NCBI RefSeq assembly: GCF_000422785.1
Contig: NZ_AUGS01000001.1
Span: 124,001-188,000, forward strand
Source of the DNA: Pseudovibrio exalbescens DSM 16456
GTDB taxonomy: Bacteria > Pseudomonadota > Alphaproteobacteria > Rhizobiales > Stappiaceae
DNA length: 64,000 nt
Reading direction: 5' to 3'
Made by a program: the position numbers and the translations under genes. Below, piece by piece: positions 55,607 through 64,000 of the stretch. The number at the start of each line of letters is the position of its first letter. Position 1 is the first letter of the stretch. The notes below the pieces were generated by a model. The model saw only the letters and a program-made list of their open reading frames with translations, made no database searches and was not told the origin of the DNA.

Positions 55607-58600
55607 ATGCGTATCCTATCCATTCGCGGTGAAGGGCTGGCCAGTCTGGCCCCGCCGTTTGAGATCAATCTGGAAGATGAGCCGTTGCACAGCGCTGGGC
55701 TCTTCGCCATTACAGGGGAGACCGGCGCGGGCAAATCCACCATTCTGGATGCGCTATGCCTTGCCTTGTTTGGCAAGTGCCCTCGTTTGACCTCAGAGGG
55801 CAGTGATGAGAGCGTTCCTGATGTTTCTGGAGATTCTTTTCGCGAAAAGGACCCCAAATCTGTCCTGACCCGAGGAGCCACCAGTGGTTTCGCAGAGGTG
55901 GACTTTGTGGGCACGGATGGAGAGACCTACAGGTCACGCTGGATGGTTCGGCGGGCGCGGGGCAAGGCGTCGGGTCGCCTGCAGAATGTGGACCGTAGCT
56001 TCATTCGTCTTCGGGATGAAAAGACGATGGAAAGCGGCATCCGTCAGGTGGATGCGGCGGTCGAGGCGCATCTCGGCCTAACTTATGATCAGTTCCGTCG
56101 TACGGTGTTGTTGGCTCAGGGCGACTTTGATGCGTTCTTGCGGGCCAGCGACCGCGAACGGGCTGCTCTGCTTGAAAAAATCACCGGCACAACGGTCTAT
56201 CGTCAGATTTCGCAGAATGTCCATCGTGCTCACTCGGAAGCATTGGAAGCCGTGAAGACGCTGGAGATTGAAACAGGAAGCATCGGCCTTCTGGACGAGG
56301 CCAAGCGTACTGAGATCGAGCAGGACAAGGAAAAGCAGGAGGCCGCCTACGCGGCTCTGCAGGCGGATCTTGCTAAAACCGAAGCGTTGCTGACCCACAT
56401 GAAGCAAGTGGACACGGCGCGGGACCAACTGAGGCAGGCTCAAGACCTGTTCACCTCACGCAAACAAGCCCATGAGGCGGCGGCGCCACGTCGGGCCTTG
56501 CGAGATCAACTCAAACGTATCGGACAGGTGGAACCTGCAGCAGAGGCTGTGGAAACGGCGCGCGCCACGCAGGAAAAAGTGGCGAAGGATCTGGAAGGGG
56601 CGCTTGCGGCGCTTTCCGACAAGACGCAGGCCCTTGAAGCTTCCAAGACACAAGAAGCGAGCGCTCAGGATGTGTTCTCCAAGCTTGAACAGGAGCTGGA
56701 AGCGCTGACCCCGCAATGGTCGCAGGCCTATCAACTGGATGAGGCGGTGCGTCAGGCCGAGAGTGCGGAACAGCAGGCCGGTGCTCAGCTTTCGGAAGGG
56801 CGCGCCCAACTGGACAAAGCTGAGAGCGAGCTTGCGGGCAAACGGGCCGAGCACGCAGAAAAAGACGCCCTGAAGAGCAAGTTGCGAGCGCAGCTTGAGC
56901 GCCTTCAACCAGTCCGGTCGGCTTTGGGGAATCCGGATGTATTGCAGGAGGACATCGATAGTTTCATGTCCCTGCAGCAAGCAGCCGTGGCTGGGAACGC
57001 GGACATCCAACAAGCGGAGCGCAAGAGGCAGGACCTTGAGGTCATCGAAAAGGAACTGTCTGAAAAACTGTCTCGCCTCGGAGCGGAGTTGGAACAAGCA
57101 GAGCAATCGGTCCAAACCCTCAAGGCACAAGATGTGGGTTTCGATCTTGAGACCAATCAGCGTCAACGTGAGGCCTTCGGCACTGTTCAGCAGGCAACCC
57201 ATCGTCTGCGTGAGGTCCAACGGGAAGAGGCTGTTCTTGGTGATCAGGCGGCGGCCGATCAGAAGACGCTGGATGAAATGGAGCAACAACTCGTCACACT
57301 TTTGGTGTCGCAGGAAAGCGAAAAAGCTCGCTTGAGCGAGCGTCAGCAGCGTGCTGACGAGGCCCGGAAGGCGTCGGTGCTCGCCGTCTCCGCGCAGGAC
57401 CAGCATGCTCAGCGCTTGCGTGCCGAACTCGTCGCAGAAGAGCCTTGCCCCGTTTGTGGCAGCGAAGACCATCCGTTTGCGAAGGAGGATGACAGCGATC
57501 TGACCAACCTGTTCAAAGAGCTGTTGGTTCAGCGAGACGCGGCGGAGCGCAGTGTTGCCGAAAGTCAAAGCACACTCGATGAGCTGCGAAAAACACAGGA
57601 TCGAACCAACGCCTCGCTCGAAGCGCGCAAGGCGGCTTTGAAAGACCTCTTGCTCAGGCGGCAAAAAGCCCAAACCAATCTGGATGCGGAGTGGGAAACG
57701 CTGGAAAGGTCTGCCCATGCCGCGTTCAAAGCGCGCGGGGTTCAACCTCCGTTGGCGGATCGCGTAGAGGCGACGGATCTGGACAGGCTGGCCCGTGAAG
57801 TGGAACAGTGCCTGGGGGAGCTTAAAGCGTCTTCTGATGCATATCATGCGCGCCGGCGCACATTGGAAGACGCAGAAAAGCACCTGAACACTCTCCGTCA
57901 GCAGCGTGAAACGCTCCGGGATGAAATGAGCCGGCGAGGTCAGGAACTCGCCTCCATTCGCATGCATCTGACGGAAAAACTAACGGAACGCAGTGCACGC
58001 GAGACGCAAAAGGCGCGTCTTGTGGAGCGATTGAAAGATGCGCTTGAGGCAATCAATGTGACGATTGAGGCGCTTGAGCAGGATCCGGCTCAAGTTCGCC
58101 GCTTGGTCGCTGATACGTGCGCCCGTCATGACCGGTTGATGGCGGATGTTGAGCGTGCTGAGAAAGAGCTTGCAACGCTCGCAGATGCGTTGGGCAGACT
58201 TGAAGAACGCCGGGATGGCGTGATGAAAACCGTAGAGCATTTGGAGCGGACATGGCGGCAGTGTGCAGATGCTGTGCAGCAGCGTCGAAATGACCGGAAG
58301 GGCCTTCTTGGAGGCCAACCAACCGCCAGCCATCAGGAGGCCTTCCAACAACGTTACCGAAAGGCGCGCACGGACCTTCAGGAAATACAAAATCGCCGAC
58401 AGACTGGCGAGCGTGAAGTGGCAGCCCTGAATGCTTCCGTCTCAGGCTTTCGAGAGGCCGGCACTCAGGCGAAAGAGGCGCTCTTAAAAGCGGACCAGCA
58501 CTTCGAGGAGCAGCTTGCACGGGCAGAGTTGGAGAGGGCGGCCTTTGAAAGGTTGCGCGATCAAGCAAAGGCAGATCTGGCTCCGTTGGAGACTGAGCTT

Positions 58601-59374
58601 GCAACGCTGGAAGAAGAGCTTCGGGCCGCGGGCGAGGCTGTAGAGCTGCGGGAAAAAGACCTTGCCACTCTGGAACCCGACACGATTGCGGGCCATGAAC
58701 GCGCAGTCGTGGAGCACAAAGCCGGTGAAACGCGTGAAGCTTTGCAGAAGATGGCCGAGACCATTGGTATGCTGCGCCAGCAGCTGGCCAGCGACGATAC
58801 TGCACGGGAAAAAGCGGCGCAAATGGTCAAGCAAATTGAGGCAAAGCGGCACTTTGCTGATCAGTGGGGAGCTGTATCCAAGGCTATCGGTTCTGCGGAT
58901 GGTGACAAGTTCCAACGGATCGCACAGGGAGTGACGCTTGAGTTATTGGTTGAACTGGCCAACAAGCAACTGAACGCGCTGAAACCAAGGTATCGGTTGA
59001 AACGAGCAGACAAGGGGCTCGGGCTCTTGGTGTTGGATCTCGACATGGCGCAGGTGCCGCGCTCGACTCGTTCCCTGAGTGGTGGGGAGCGTTTTCTTGT
59101 CTCCTTGAGCCTGGCGCTGGCTTTGTCCTCGCTGGAAGGTCGCCAATCGTTCGTCGACACGCTGTTCATTGATGAAGGCTTTGGATCACTGGATGGTGAA
59201 ACGTTGGATGTCGCCATTGATGCGTTGGAGTTGCTGCAGGGACAGGGCCGTAAAGTCGGTGTGATCAGCCACGTCGAAGCCATGAAAGACCGCATTCCGG
59301 TGCAGGTTCAGGTTCAGCGGCAAGGTGGTGGGCGAAGCCGTGTGCGCGTTGTTGCGCCGGATGGATGGGTTTAG
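55607..59374 (+). CDS. sbcC: Exonuclease SbcCD subunit C
   Basis: The Rad50-type SMC ATPase of SbcCD. The Walker A GETGAGKST is at 37-45, the two long coiled coils with repeated Glu/Gln/Ala heptads run from about 180 to 1100, the zinc hook CPVCGSEDHPF is near residue 614 and the ABC signature LSGGERFLVSLSLALALS is near 1160, followed by Walker B DTLFIDEGFGSLD. Length 1255 residues. It closes the operon and overlaps by 4 bases the end of the converging GGDEF-EAL gene. Confidence 0.96.
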   Translation: MRILSIRGEGLASLAPPFEINLEDEPLHSAGLFAITGETGAGKSTILDALCLALFGKCPRLTSEGSDESVPDVSGDSFREKDPKSVLTRGATSGFAEVDFVGTDGETYRSRWMVRRARGKASGRLQNVDRSFIRLRDEKTMESGIRQVDAAVEAHLGLTYDQFRRTVLLAQGDFDAFLRASDRERAALLEKITGTTVYRQISQNVHRAHSEALEAVKTLEIETGSIGLLDEAKRTEIEQDKEKQEAAYAALQADLAKTEALLTHMKQVDTARDQLRQAQDLFTSRKQAHEAAAPRRALRDQLKRIGQVEPAAEAVETARATQEKVAKDLEGALAALSDKTQALEASKTQEASAQDVFSKLEQELEALTPQWSQAYQLDEAVRQAESAEQQAGAQLSEGRAQLDKAESELAGKRAEHAEKDALKSKLRAQLERLQPVRSALGNPDVLQEDIDSFMSLQQAAVAGNADIQQAERKRQDLEVIEKELSEKLSRLGAELEQAEQSVQTLKAQDVGFDLETNQRQREAFGTVQQATHRLREVQREEAVLGDQAAADQKTLDEMEQQLVTLLVSQESEKARLSERQQRADEARKASVLAVSAQDQHAQRLRAELVAEEPCPVCGSEDHPFAKEDDSDLTNLFKELLVQRDAAERSVAESQSTLDELRKTQDRTNASLEARKAALKDLLLRRQKAQTNLDAEWETLERSAHAAFKARGVQPPLADRVEATDLDRLAREVEQCLGELKASSDAYHARRRTLEDAEKHLNTLRQQRETLRDEMSRRGQELASIRMHLTEKLTERSARETQKARLVERLKDALEAINVTIEALEQDPAQVRRLVADTCARHDRLMADVERAEKELATLADALGRLEERRDGVMKTVEHLERTWRQCADAVQQRRNDRKGLLGGQPTASHQEAFQQRYRKARTDLQEIQNRRQTGEREVAALNASVSGFREAGTQAKEALLKADQHFEEQLARAELERAAFERLRDQAKADLAPLETELATLEEELRAAGEAVELREKDLATLEPDTIAGHERAVVEHKAGETREALQKMAETIGMLRQQLASDDTAREKAAQMVKQIEAKRHFADQWGAVSKAIGSADGDKFQRIAQGVTLELLVELANKQLNALKPRYRLKRADKGLGLLVLDLDMAQVPRSTRSLSGGERFLVSLSLALALSSLEGRQSFVDTLFIDEGFGSLDGETLDVAIDALELLQGQGRKVGVISHVEAMKDRIPVQVQVQRQGGGRSRVRVVAPDGWV

Positions 59375-61863
59375 GCTGACGAAGTGACCTTCAGTTTGCG
59401 TGGCTCTGCTCGAGCTTGATGGGGAGCATCGAATGCTTCCAGACGGCGAGCCACCGCATGCAGGGCCTCTATGTTGGCGTTCACTTTTCGTTGCGCTTCG
59501 GTATGGAGCGTGTCCAGCATATCGTCCGGGGTTAGCTCTTGTGGGCGTCCGATAAGGTAGCCCTGTACTTCATCGCACCCTTCGTTGCGTAGCAGGTCAA
59601 ACTCAGCCTCAGTTTCAACGCCCTCTGCAATAACTTCCATGCCGAGGGCCTGACCCATTTCGATGACCGAGCGGATGATCAGGGCGAGGCCAGAATCTGA
59701 TGTGGCGCCGCTGACAAAACTACGATCGATCTTGAGGCGATCGAACGGGAAGCGTCGCAGGTAGCTGAGGGATGAATAGCCGGTGCCGAAGTCATCCAGA
59801 GCGATGCCGACACCACGGCGTTTCAACTCCTTGAGCGTGCTCAATGCGCGGTGATCGTCATAGACCAGGACACTTTCCGTGACTTCAAGTTCCAAGCGGT
59901 GGGGTTCAAGGCCGCTATTGGCCAGCGACATCTCGACATGCTGAAGCAGATACTCGTCGCAGAACTGTATTGGGCTCAGGTTGACGCTGACACGGCACTT
60001 TTCCGGCCACTTGGCTGCTTGACGGCAGGCTTCGTCCAGCACCCAGCGACCAATGGGGATGATAAGCCCGCTTTCTTCTGCAACAGGTACGAAGTCGCTC
60101 GGGCTGATCGACCCCTTATCTGCATGGGTCCAGCGAAGCAGGGCCTCATAACCGACGATACTGCGGTCATCGACGCGGGCTTGCGGCTGGAAATGCAAGA
60201 CGAGGTCATTTTGTTGAATCGCCTTGCGCAGATCCACTTCAATGGAGCGGCGCATGCGGACCCCGGCTTCCATTTCCGGCTCGAAAAAGCGGAAGGTGTT
60301 GCGGCCAGCTTCCTTGGCCTTGTAAAGCGCCATGTCCGCATTGGCGAGCAACAGATCCGGGTCTTCGCCATCATCCGGGCACAGGGCAACGCCGATGCTG
60401 GCGCTGGTGCGAATGGTAATGTCGCTTGTTACGGCTATCGGCTTTGAAAGAATTTCCAGAATGCGGTTGGCCAGCAGCCCGACTTCGGCCTTCGTTTTCA
60501 GATTGACTTGCACGATGGCGAATTCATCCCCGCCCAAACGGGCGCAGGTATCGTTGTGGCCCACACAACTGCGCAGTCTTTTGGAGACGCCCTGAATGAA
60601 CTTGTCACCAATCGGATGTCCATAAAGGTCGTTGATTTCCTTGAACCGGTCTAGGTCGATCATCATGACTGCGATGAGATCTGCCCGGGTTGCCCGGGTT
60701 TCAACTGCTTGATGGAAGCGGTCCCGGAAGAGGGTTCGGTTCGGCAAGTCAGTCAGCATGTCATGCTGGGCCAAATGCAGGATTTCTGCCTCTGCCTTGC
60801 GTTGCTGGCGAATATCGCGGATGGCGGAGAGCCGGAAGACGATTCCGTTGAGCTCCAGCGGGCGCGCACGAATCTCGACGGGGATGCGCTCTCCTGTGGA
60901 GCTGAGTACCACGGATTGATAGGGAGCCTGATGCGTGTTCTTGAGCGCGCGTTGGGTGAGCTTGATGTAGTCTGGTGGAACGAAATCAAGAATAGGCCTG
61001 CCGGTAATGGCATGTTCATCGCGGCCAATCAACTCGACAAAAGCCTTGTTGGCTTCGAGGATGCGCCCGTTTTTCGAGATTACCAGCCCTTCGAAAGTGC
61101 CATCGGCAAAAACCTTGAGCTTCTGAAAGTCCGCACTGTGGGTGTCATGGGGGCCCGTAATTGCCTTGCGGTCCTCCTCGCTCTGCAACCTGTTGAGGAG
61201 CTCGTTGAATTGAAGGGTCAGACGAGCGTAGTCATCACCGTGTGGGATCTCCAGCGGACGGGCTTCGCGCACCTTACCGGCAAGCACATCTTCCATTGCC
61301 TGCTCAAGTACAACGCGTTCGTAGTAGGATTCTTCCAGTGATGCCATATCGCTGGAACTGATGACTTTCTTGACCAGGCCTTTTCGATCAAGAATGGAGA
61401 ACAATGTGAAACCGCAGCCTACAACCCAACCGGCATTTACAAGAACACCAAGGGTTTGCGCCAGCAACTGGCTCTCGCGCGAAGTGGTCTCAAGTGCATC
61501 GACCGGAACGAGGATTGCCGTACTGATGCAGCCAAGGGCGGCAACCGAGGCGTATGCAAGAAGGCTGGCGCCCAACGGATTGGTGTTCCATGAGTTTCGG
61601 AAGTGGCCCCGGGCGCTGAAATAGATAAACGTGCCCAGAACACCGGAGATTGTCGCTGTGCCGACATCTAGGAGTTCTGGTGCGGCGGAACTGAATAATA
61701 GTCCCGCTATCATGCCGGCGATCGTTCCCGCAAGCAGTGGCAGGTCTTTCTGAAAACGAGCCAGAAATCCCCCGGTTAGCGCGCCAAATACGCCGGCGGT
61801 TATGGTGTTGTGAAACACCATTGGAACCAGACCGGAAAACAGCGGGAGCGACCCGACATTCAA
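59371..61863 (-). CDS. PAS-GGDEF-EAL protein with C-terminal half of an Amt-like domain
   Basis: From a possible TTG at 61863 the frame gives 830 residues: about 150 hydrophobic residues (MVFHNTITAGVFGALTGGFL, then membrane helices) that continue an ammonium-transporter fold, a HAMP-like region, a PAS domain (FEGLVISKNGRILEANKAFVELIGRDE), a GGDEF domain with intact LGGDEFAIV, and an EAL domain (GYEALLRWTH, DDFGTGYSSLSYL). The codon before is in frame with the preceding ORF, separated only by TAG at 61870-61872. The full-length form would be Amt-PAS-GGDEF-EAL, about 1097 residues. Without readthrough this part may be made from the TTG or not at all. Confidence 0.8.
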   Translation of the reverse strand: MNVGSLPLFSGLVPMVFHNTITAGVFGALTGGFLARFQKDLPLLAGTIAGMIAGLLFSSAAPELLDVGTATISGVLGTFIYFSARGHFRNSWNTNPLGASLLAYASVAALGCISTAILVPVDALETTSRESQLLAQTLGVLVNAGWVVGCGFTLFSILDRKGLVKKVISSSDMASLEESYYERVVLEQAMEDVLAGKVREARPLEIPHGDDYARLTLQFNELLNRLQSEEDRKAITGPHDTHSADFQKLKVFADGTFEGLVISKNGRILEANKAFVELIGRDEHAITGRPILDFVPPDYIKLTQRALKNTHQAPYQSVVLSSTGERIPVEIRARPLELNGIVFRLSAIRDIRQQRKAEAEILHLAQHDMLTDLPNRTLFRDRFHQAVETRATRADLIAVMMIDLDRFKEINDLYGHPIGDKFIQGVSKRLRSCVGHNDTCARLGGDEFAIVQVNLKTKAEVGLLANRILEILSKPIAVTSDITIRTSASIGVALCPDDGEDPDLLLANADMALYKAKEAGRNTFRFFEPEMEAGVRMRRSIEVDLRKAIQQNDLVLHFQPQARVDDRSIVGYEALLRWTHADKGSISPSDFVPVAEESGLIIPIGRWVLDEACRQAAKWPEKCRVSVNLSPIQFCDEYLLQHVEMSLANSGLEPHRLELEVTESVLVYDDHRALSTLKELKRRGVGIALDDFGTGYSSLSYLRRFPFDRLKIDRSFVSGATSDSGLALIIRSVIEMGQALGMEVIAEGVETEAEFDLLRNEGCDEVQGYLIGRPQELTPDDMLDTLHTEAQRKVNANIEALHAVARRLEAFDAPHQARAEPRKLKVTSSA

Positions 61864-61869
61864 GCCGGC

Positions 61870-62664
61870 CTAACCAATGATCATCAACAGTGTACCAGCG
61901 ATGATATAAATCGCATTGGCATCCCAGTCGCGCCGCGTATCAAAGACGAGTTTAGCCTGAGAGCGAAAGTGCGGGGTGGAAACCAGAGCTGAGGCCGAAA
62001 ACAGAAAAGAGGTGAGGTGAATCACCGTAATTCCCGAGTGATCGATGAACCCTAGTCCTTCGATCGGGTTCATGAAGGAGTCGTTTTGTGGAGCACCCCA
62101 CACCCAATGTGTATACACCGGGTAGACCAGCGAACCCACTACGGCTGCCGTGATCATATGGCCCTTGAACGTGAGAATACGTGCCAAGGGAATGAAGACG
62201 AGCAGGATCACGATGGCGCACATCGCCACGTGATATCCCGCGATCGACAGGGAATAATGGTTCAGCTCCAAAAGGAACAGGAGTGAGGGGTCATAGCCAA
62301 ACCACCCACCGACGCTCTCGCCGAAAGCAATCATCAATCCAACGGCACTGAAACAGGCAACGCCAACTGCAAGTGATGTGAAGGCTCGAGTTATGATGGC
62401 ATTCGTATCTCGTGATCCGTAGATCGCTGTGAAGATCAAGAGAAGGCCGAGGGGAAGAAGAAAGGAAATGGAGGCAGTGACCATAGGCCACAAGTGCTCC
62501 AGCGTGGTGATGGAGGCATTCACTTCGGTCGTTGAGGAGATGCCGATCATCGATGATGCCGGTTGCGTGTCGGCAAGCAATCTCACAGGGTGAGCGATGC
62601 TTTCCCCTGATCTTGTCAAACTGCCTGCGATAAACGGCAGACCAGCTTGCAATACTGCTCGCAT
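61870..62664 (-). CDS. N-terminal half of an Amt-like signalling protein, ended by an in-frame TAG
   Basis: A 264-residue membrane protein with about six helices matching the first half of ammonium transporters: LLPLGLLLIFTAIYGSRDTN, then GHMITAAVVGSLVYPVYTHWVWGAPQ and FIDHSGITVIHLTSFLFSASALVS (the first conserved His of the Amt pore in VIHL). It stops at TAG after LLMIIG, where Amt proteins read LLMIIGWxGxN. The next frame in the same reading phase resumes with AGLNVGSLPLF. It is thus the first part of one long Amt-GGDEF-EAL protein interrupted by a single stop codon, or a real split. Confidence 0.75.
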   Translation of the reverse strand: MRAVLQAGLPFIAGSLTRSGESIAHPVRLLADTQPASSMIGISSTTEVNASITTLEHLWPMVTASISFLLPLGLLLIFTAIYGSRDTNAIITRAFTSLAVGVACFSAVGLMIAFGESVGGWFGYDPSLLFLLELNHYSLSIAGYHVAMCAIVILLVFIPLARILTFKGHMITAAVVGSLVYPVYTHWVWGAPQNDSFMNPIEGLGFIDHSGITVIHLTSFLFSASALVSTPHFRSQAKLVFDTRRDWDANAIYIIAGTLLMIIG

Positions 62665-63018
62665 TCACGCCCCCTGATGTATAGGCCCCTCTGCCCGCGT
62701 CTCTCAACGTTCCTTGAAGAGTACGGTGTTTAAAGCAAAGTTCCTTTAAAAATCTTTACTTACGGGTCTATGACATATTTTTGTCAAAGGCGATGCTTGA
62801 ATGATACACAAATGCAAAAGACAAACAAAATCCTGCCCTTGATTAACGAAATAATAATTGGGGTTTATTTGTTACCTTAGGGTCGCGTTTACGTTATAGG
62901 GAACTTGGTGTTGGTTTTTCATCCGTGGTTAAACGCTCGGAAAGCACTCTAAATCATCATCCTTGTGCGTCATAAGCCGGGATACGACCGGCGAAATGTC
63001 AGGCCAAGGATAACAATA
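62665..63018. other. AT-rich intergenic region, divergent promoters
   Basis: 354 bases between divergent genes. The stretch 62750-62880 is AT-rich and probably holds both promoters. No gene or strong hairpin is seen. Confidence 0.4.
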
Positions 63019-63894
63019 ATGAAATGGGCCGCATTCCTCGCTGCGGGTGCAATTGCCGTCATGCAGCCGACAGGTGTTGAGCATTCGCTGATCCTGCCTT
63101 CATGGCAGGCTCCAGAAACCCGTCATCGTGTCATCGAGTTTGTAGAGCGGACTGCTCGCCCCGAAACAGCGGACTATCAATCCGTGGACAGGCGTCTTGT
63201 GGTTATCGAGGCGGACGGCTTGTTGTGGCCAGAGCCTAAAGAACGTAACGCGGCCTTGGCTCGCACAGCGGAACTGGCTAGCTATCGCGACCGGGTGATC
63301 GAGAGATATCTGAGTGAAATACATTTCTCTGCAGTGGATGGCACTGACGGTACTACGGCAACTGCTATGGGTGAGTTGATCGACTTGATGCAGCGCCGTG
63401 ACTATCGCGTTCTTGTTCTGACACGGGAGCACCCAGAGGTTGCCCGTTTTTTGCTTGAGGAAAAGTACAATCTGCCTCGCTCTTCATTGATTGGTCCCAG
63501 ATTGGACTTGAGCTTTGATCAGAGTGCGCCGCGTGTGCGTCTTACGTCATTGAGACCCATGAAGGGTATGCTCGGCGCAAACGGCAGCACTGATTACTAT
63601 CTGAACGAGATCTACACGCGTGAAGGACAGCGGCCGCTGGTTGCCATTGGCCGTACAGAAACCATTCGGGGATTTCAGCGCTGGATGGCGGATGCGCTGC
63701 GTCCGGCGTTGACTGTTGAACTGGTGCCAAGCAAAACGGCAAACGACGGCCCTGAGGATGAGCTTCTGGATGAATGTGAGGGCTTGCGACAAGAATGGGC
63801 TCGTGATGGCTTCGGTCTTGGTGGGTCCTGCCGTGTGTCTGCTTTGTTGTTTGACGCTGGGGGAGTTGGCGCGGCAAACCGCAAACGGCGCTGA
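63019..63894 (+). CDS. Secreted HAD-like protein with altered motif I
   Basis: A 291-residue protein. The N-terminus (MKWAAFLAAGAIAVMQPTGVEHS) is a likely signal peptide or anchor. The body has HAD-like elements: a beta strand with VVIEADGLLWPEP (motif I position, where HAD enzymes have DxDG and this has EADG), a Ser/Thr region VLVLTREHPEVARFLLEEKYN (motif II-like), a lysine in RPMKGMLG (possible motif III) and LVAIGRTETIRGFQRWM in the place of motif IV. The first catalytic Asp is replaced by Glu, so it may not be a phosphatase. The ATG at 63019 has AAGGA nine bases upstream. Confidence 0.6.
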   Translation: MKWAAFLAAGAIAVMQPTGVEHSLILPSWQAPETRHRVIEFVERTARPETADYQSVDRRLVVIEADGLLWPEPKERNAALARTAELASYRDRVIERYLSEIHFSAVDGTDGTTATAMGELIDLMQRRDYRVLVLTREHPEVARFLLEEKYNLPRSSLIGPRLDLSFDQSAPRVRLTSLRPMKGMLGANGSTDYYLNEIYTREGQRPLVAIGRTETIRGFQRWMADALRPALTVELVPSKTANDGPEDELLDECEGLRQEWARDGFGLGGSCRVSALLFDAGGVGAANRKRR

Positions 63895-64000
63895 TTGGAT
63901 GCCAAGCCATTCAAAATTTTATCAAATTCGGGCCAATCATTGATTTGTCTTGAGATATGTCAATGTGTCCGTAATGTGATCGCGCTATATATCACACCAG

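Noticed and set aside
56456-57967. 503-residue minus-strand frame opposite sbcC
   Set aside because: Shadow of the coiled-coil codons; Leu/Arg-rich without domain signature.

Overview
The window looks like the chromosome of an alphaproteobacterium, most probably of the Hyphomicrobiales (Rhizobiales) or a nearby order. Pointers are the carA / yqeY / dnaG / rpoD cluster, a UvrB with a long basic N-terminal extension, an LsrB/VtlR-type LysR regulator next to trxB, an ELM1-family protein, and DUF992 and DUF3775 proteins. The genus cannot be fixed from the sequence alone.

Layout. 1-14.6 kb: end of an acyltransferase-like membrane protein, a FadL-type porin, uvrB, an EamA transporter, several small genes (one 56-residue gene at 7094-7264 has its own terminator), GtrA, an aspartate aminotransferase, a beta-barrel protein, a DUF992 protein, a divergent EF-G-like GTPase and msrP. 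15-25 kb: lsrB-trxB, ELM1/Lrp divergent pair, a soluble globin-coupled chemoreceptor, greA, carB and a small helix-turn-helix protein. 26-33 kb: MerR regulator, carA, yqeY, dnaG, rpoD. 33-39 kb: an MFS transporter, a translationally coupled speD-speE polyamine pair, a SIMPL protein and an AI-2E family transporter.

39,060-51,397 is an integrated mobile element of about 12.3 kb. It sits in the 3' end of a tRNA with a CAU anticodon and is bounded by a perfect 27-bp direct repeat. It carries a tyrosine integrase whose last nine sense codons lie in the attachment core, an excisionase-like protein, two ribbon-helix-helix regulators (one a 58-residue protein with a TTG start, the other fused to a second helix-turn-helix and an unknown domain), an unrecognised 288-residue protein, and a two-gene Hachiman antiphage system (hamA nuclease, hamB helicase). 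Next come a truncated IS3-family element and a ColE1-like mobilisation module: a HEN-type relaxase with two accessory genes nested in a second frame, mobC, and a RepC-like replication initiator without RepA or RepB. The left half is visibly AT-rich and the mobilisation half GC-rich, so the element looks like a mosaic integrative and mobilisable element that carries defence cargo.

51.5-64 kb returns to chromosomal genes: a GNAT/FemAB-like plus TPR protein, a pirin, sbcD-sbcC, and an ammonium-transporter-like signalling protein (Amt-PAS-GGDEF-EAL) whose reading frame is broken by one in-frame TAG codon exactly where Amt proteins carry a conserved Trp. The window ends with a secreted HAD-like protein of altered active site.
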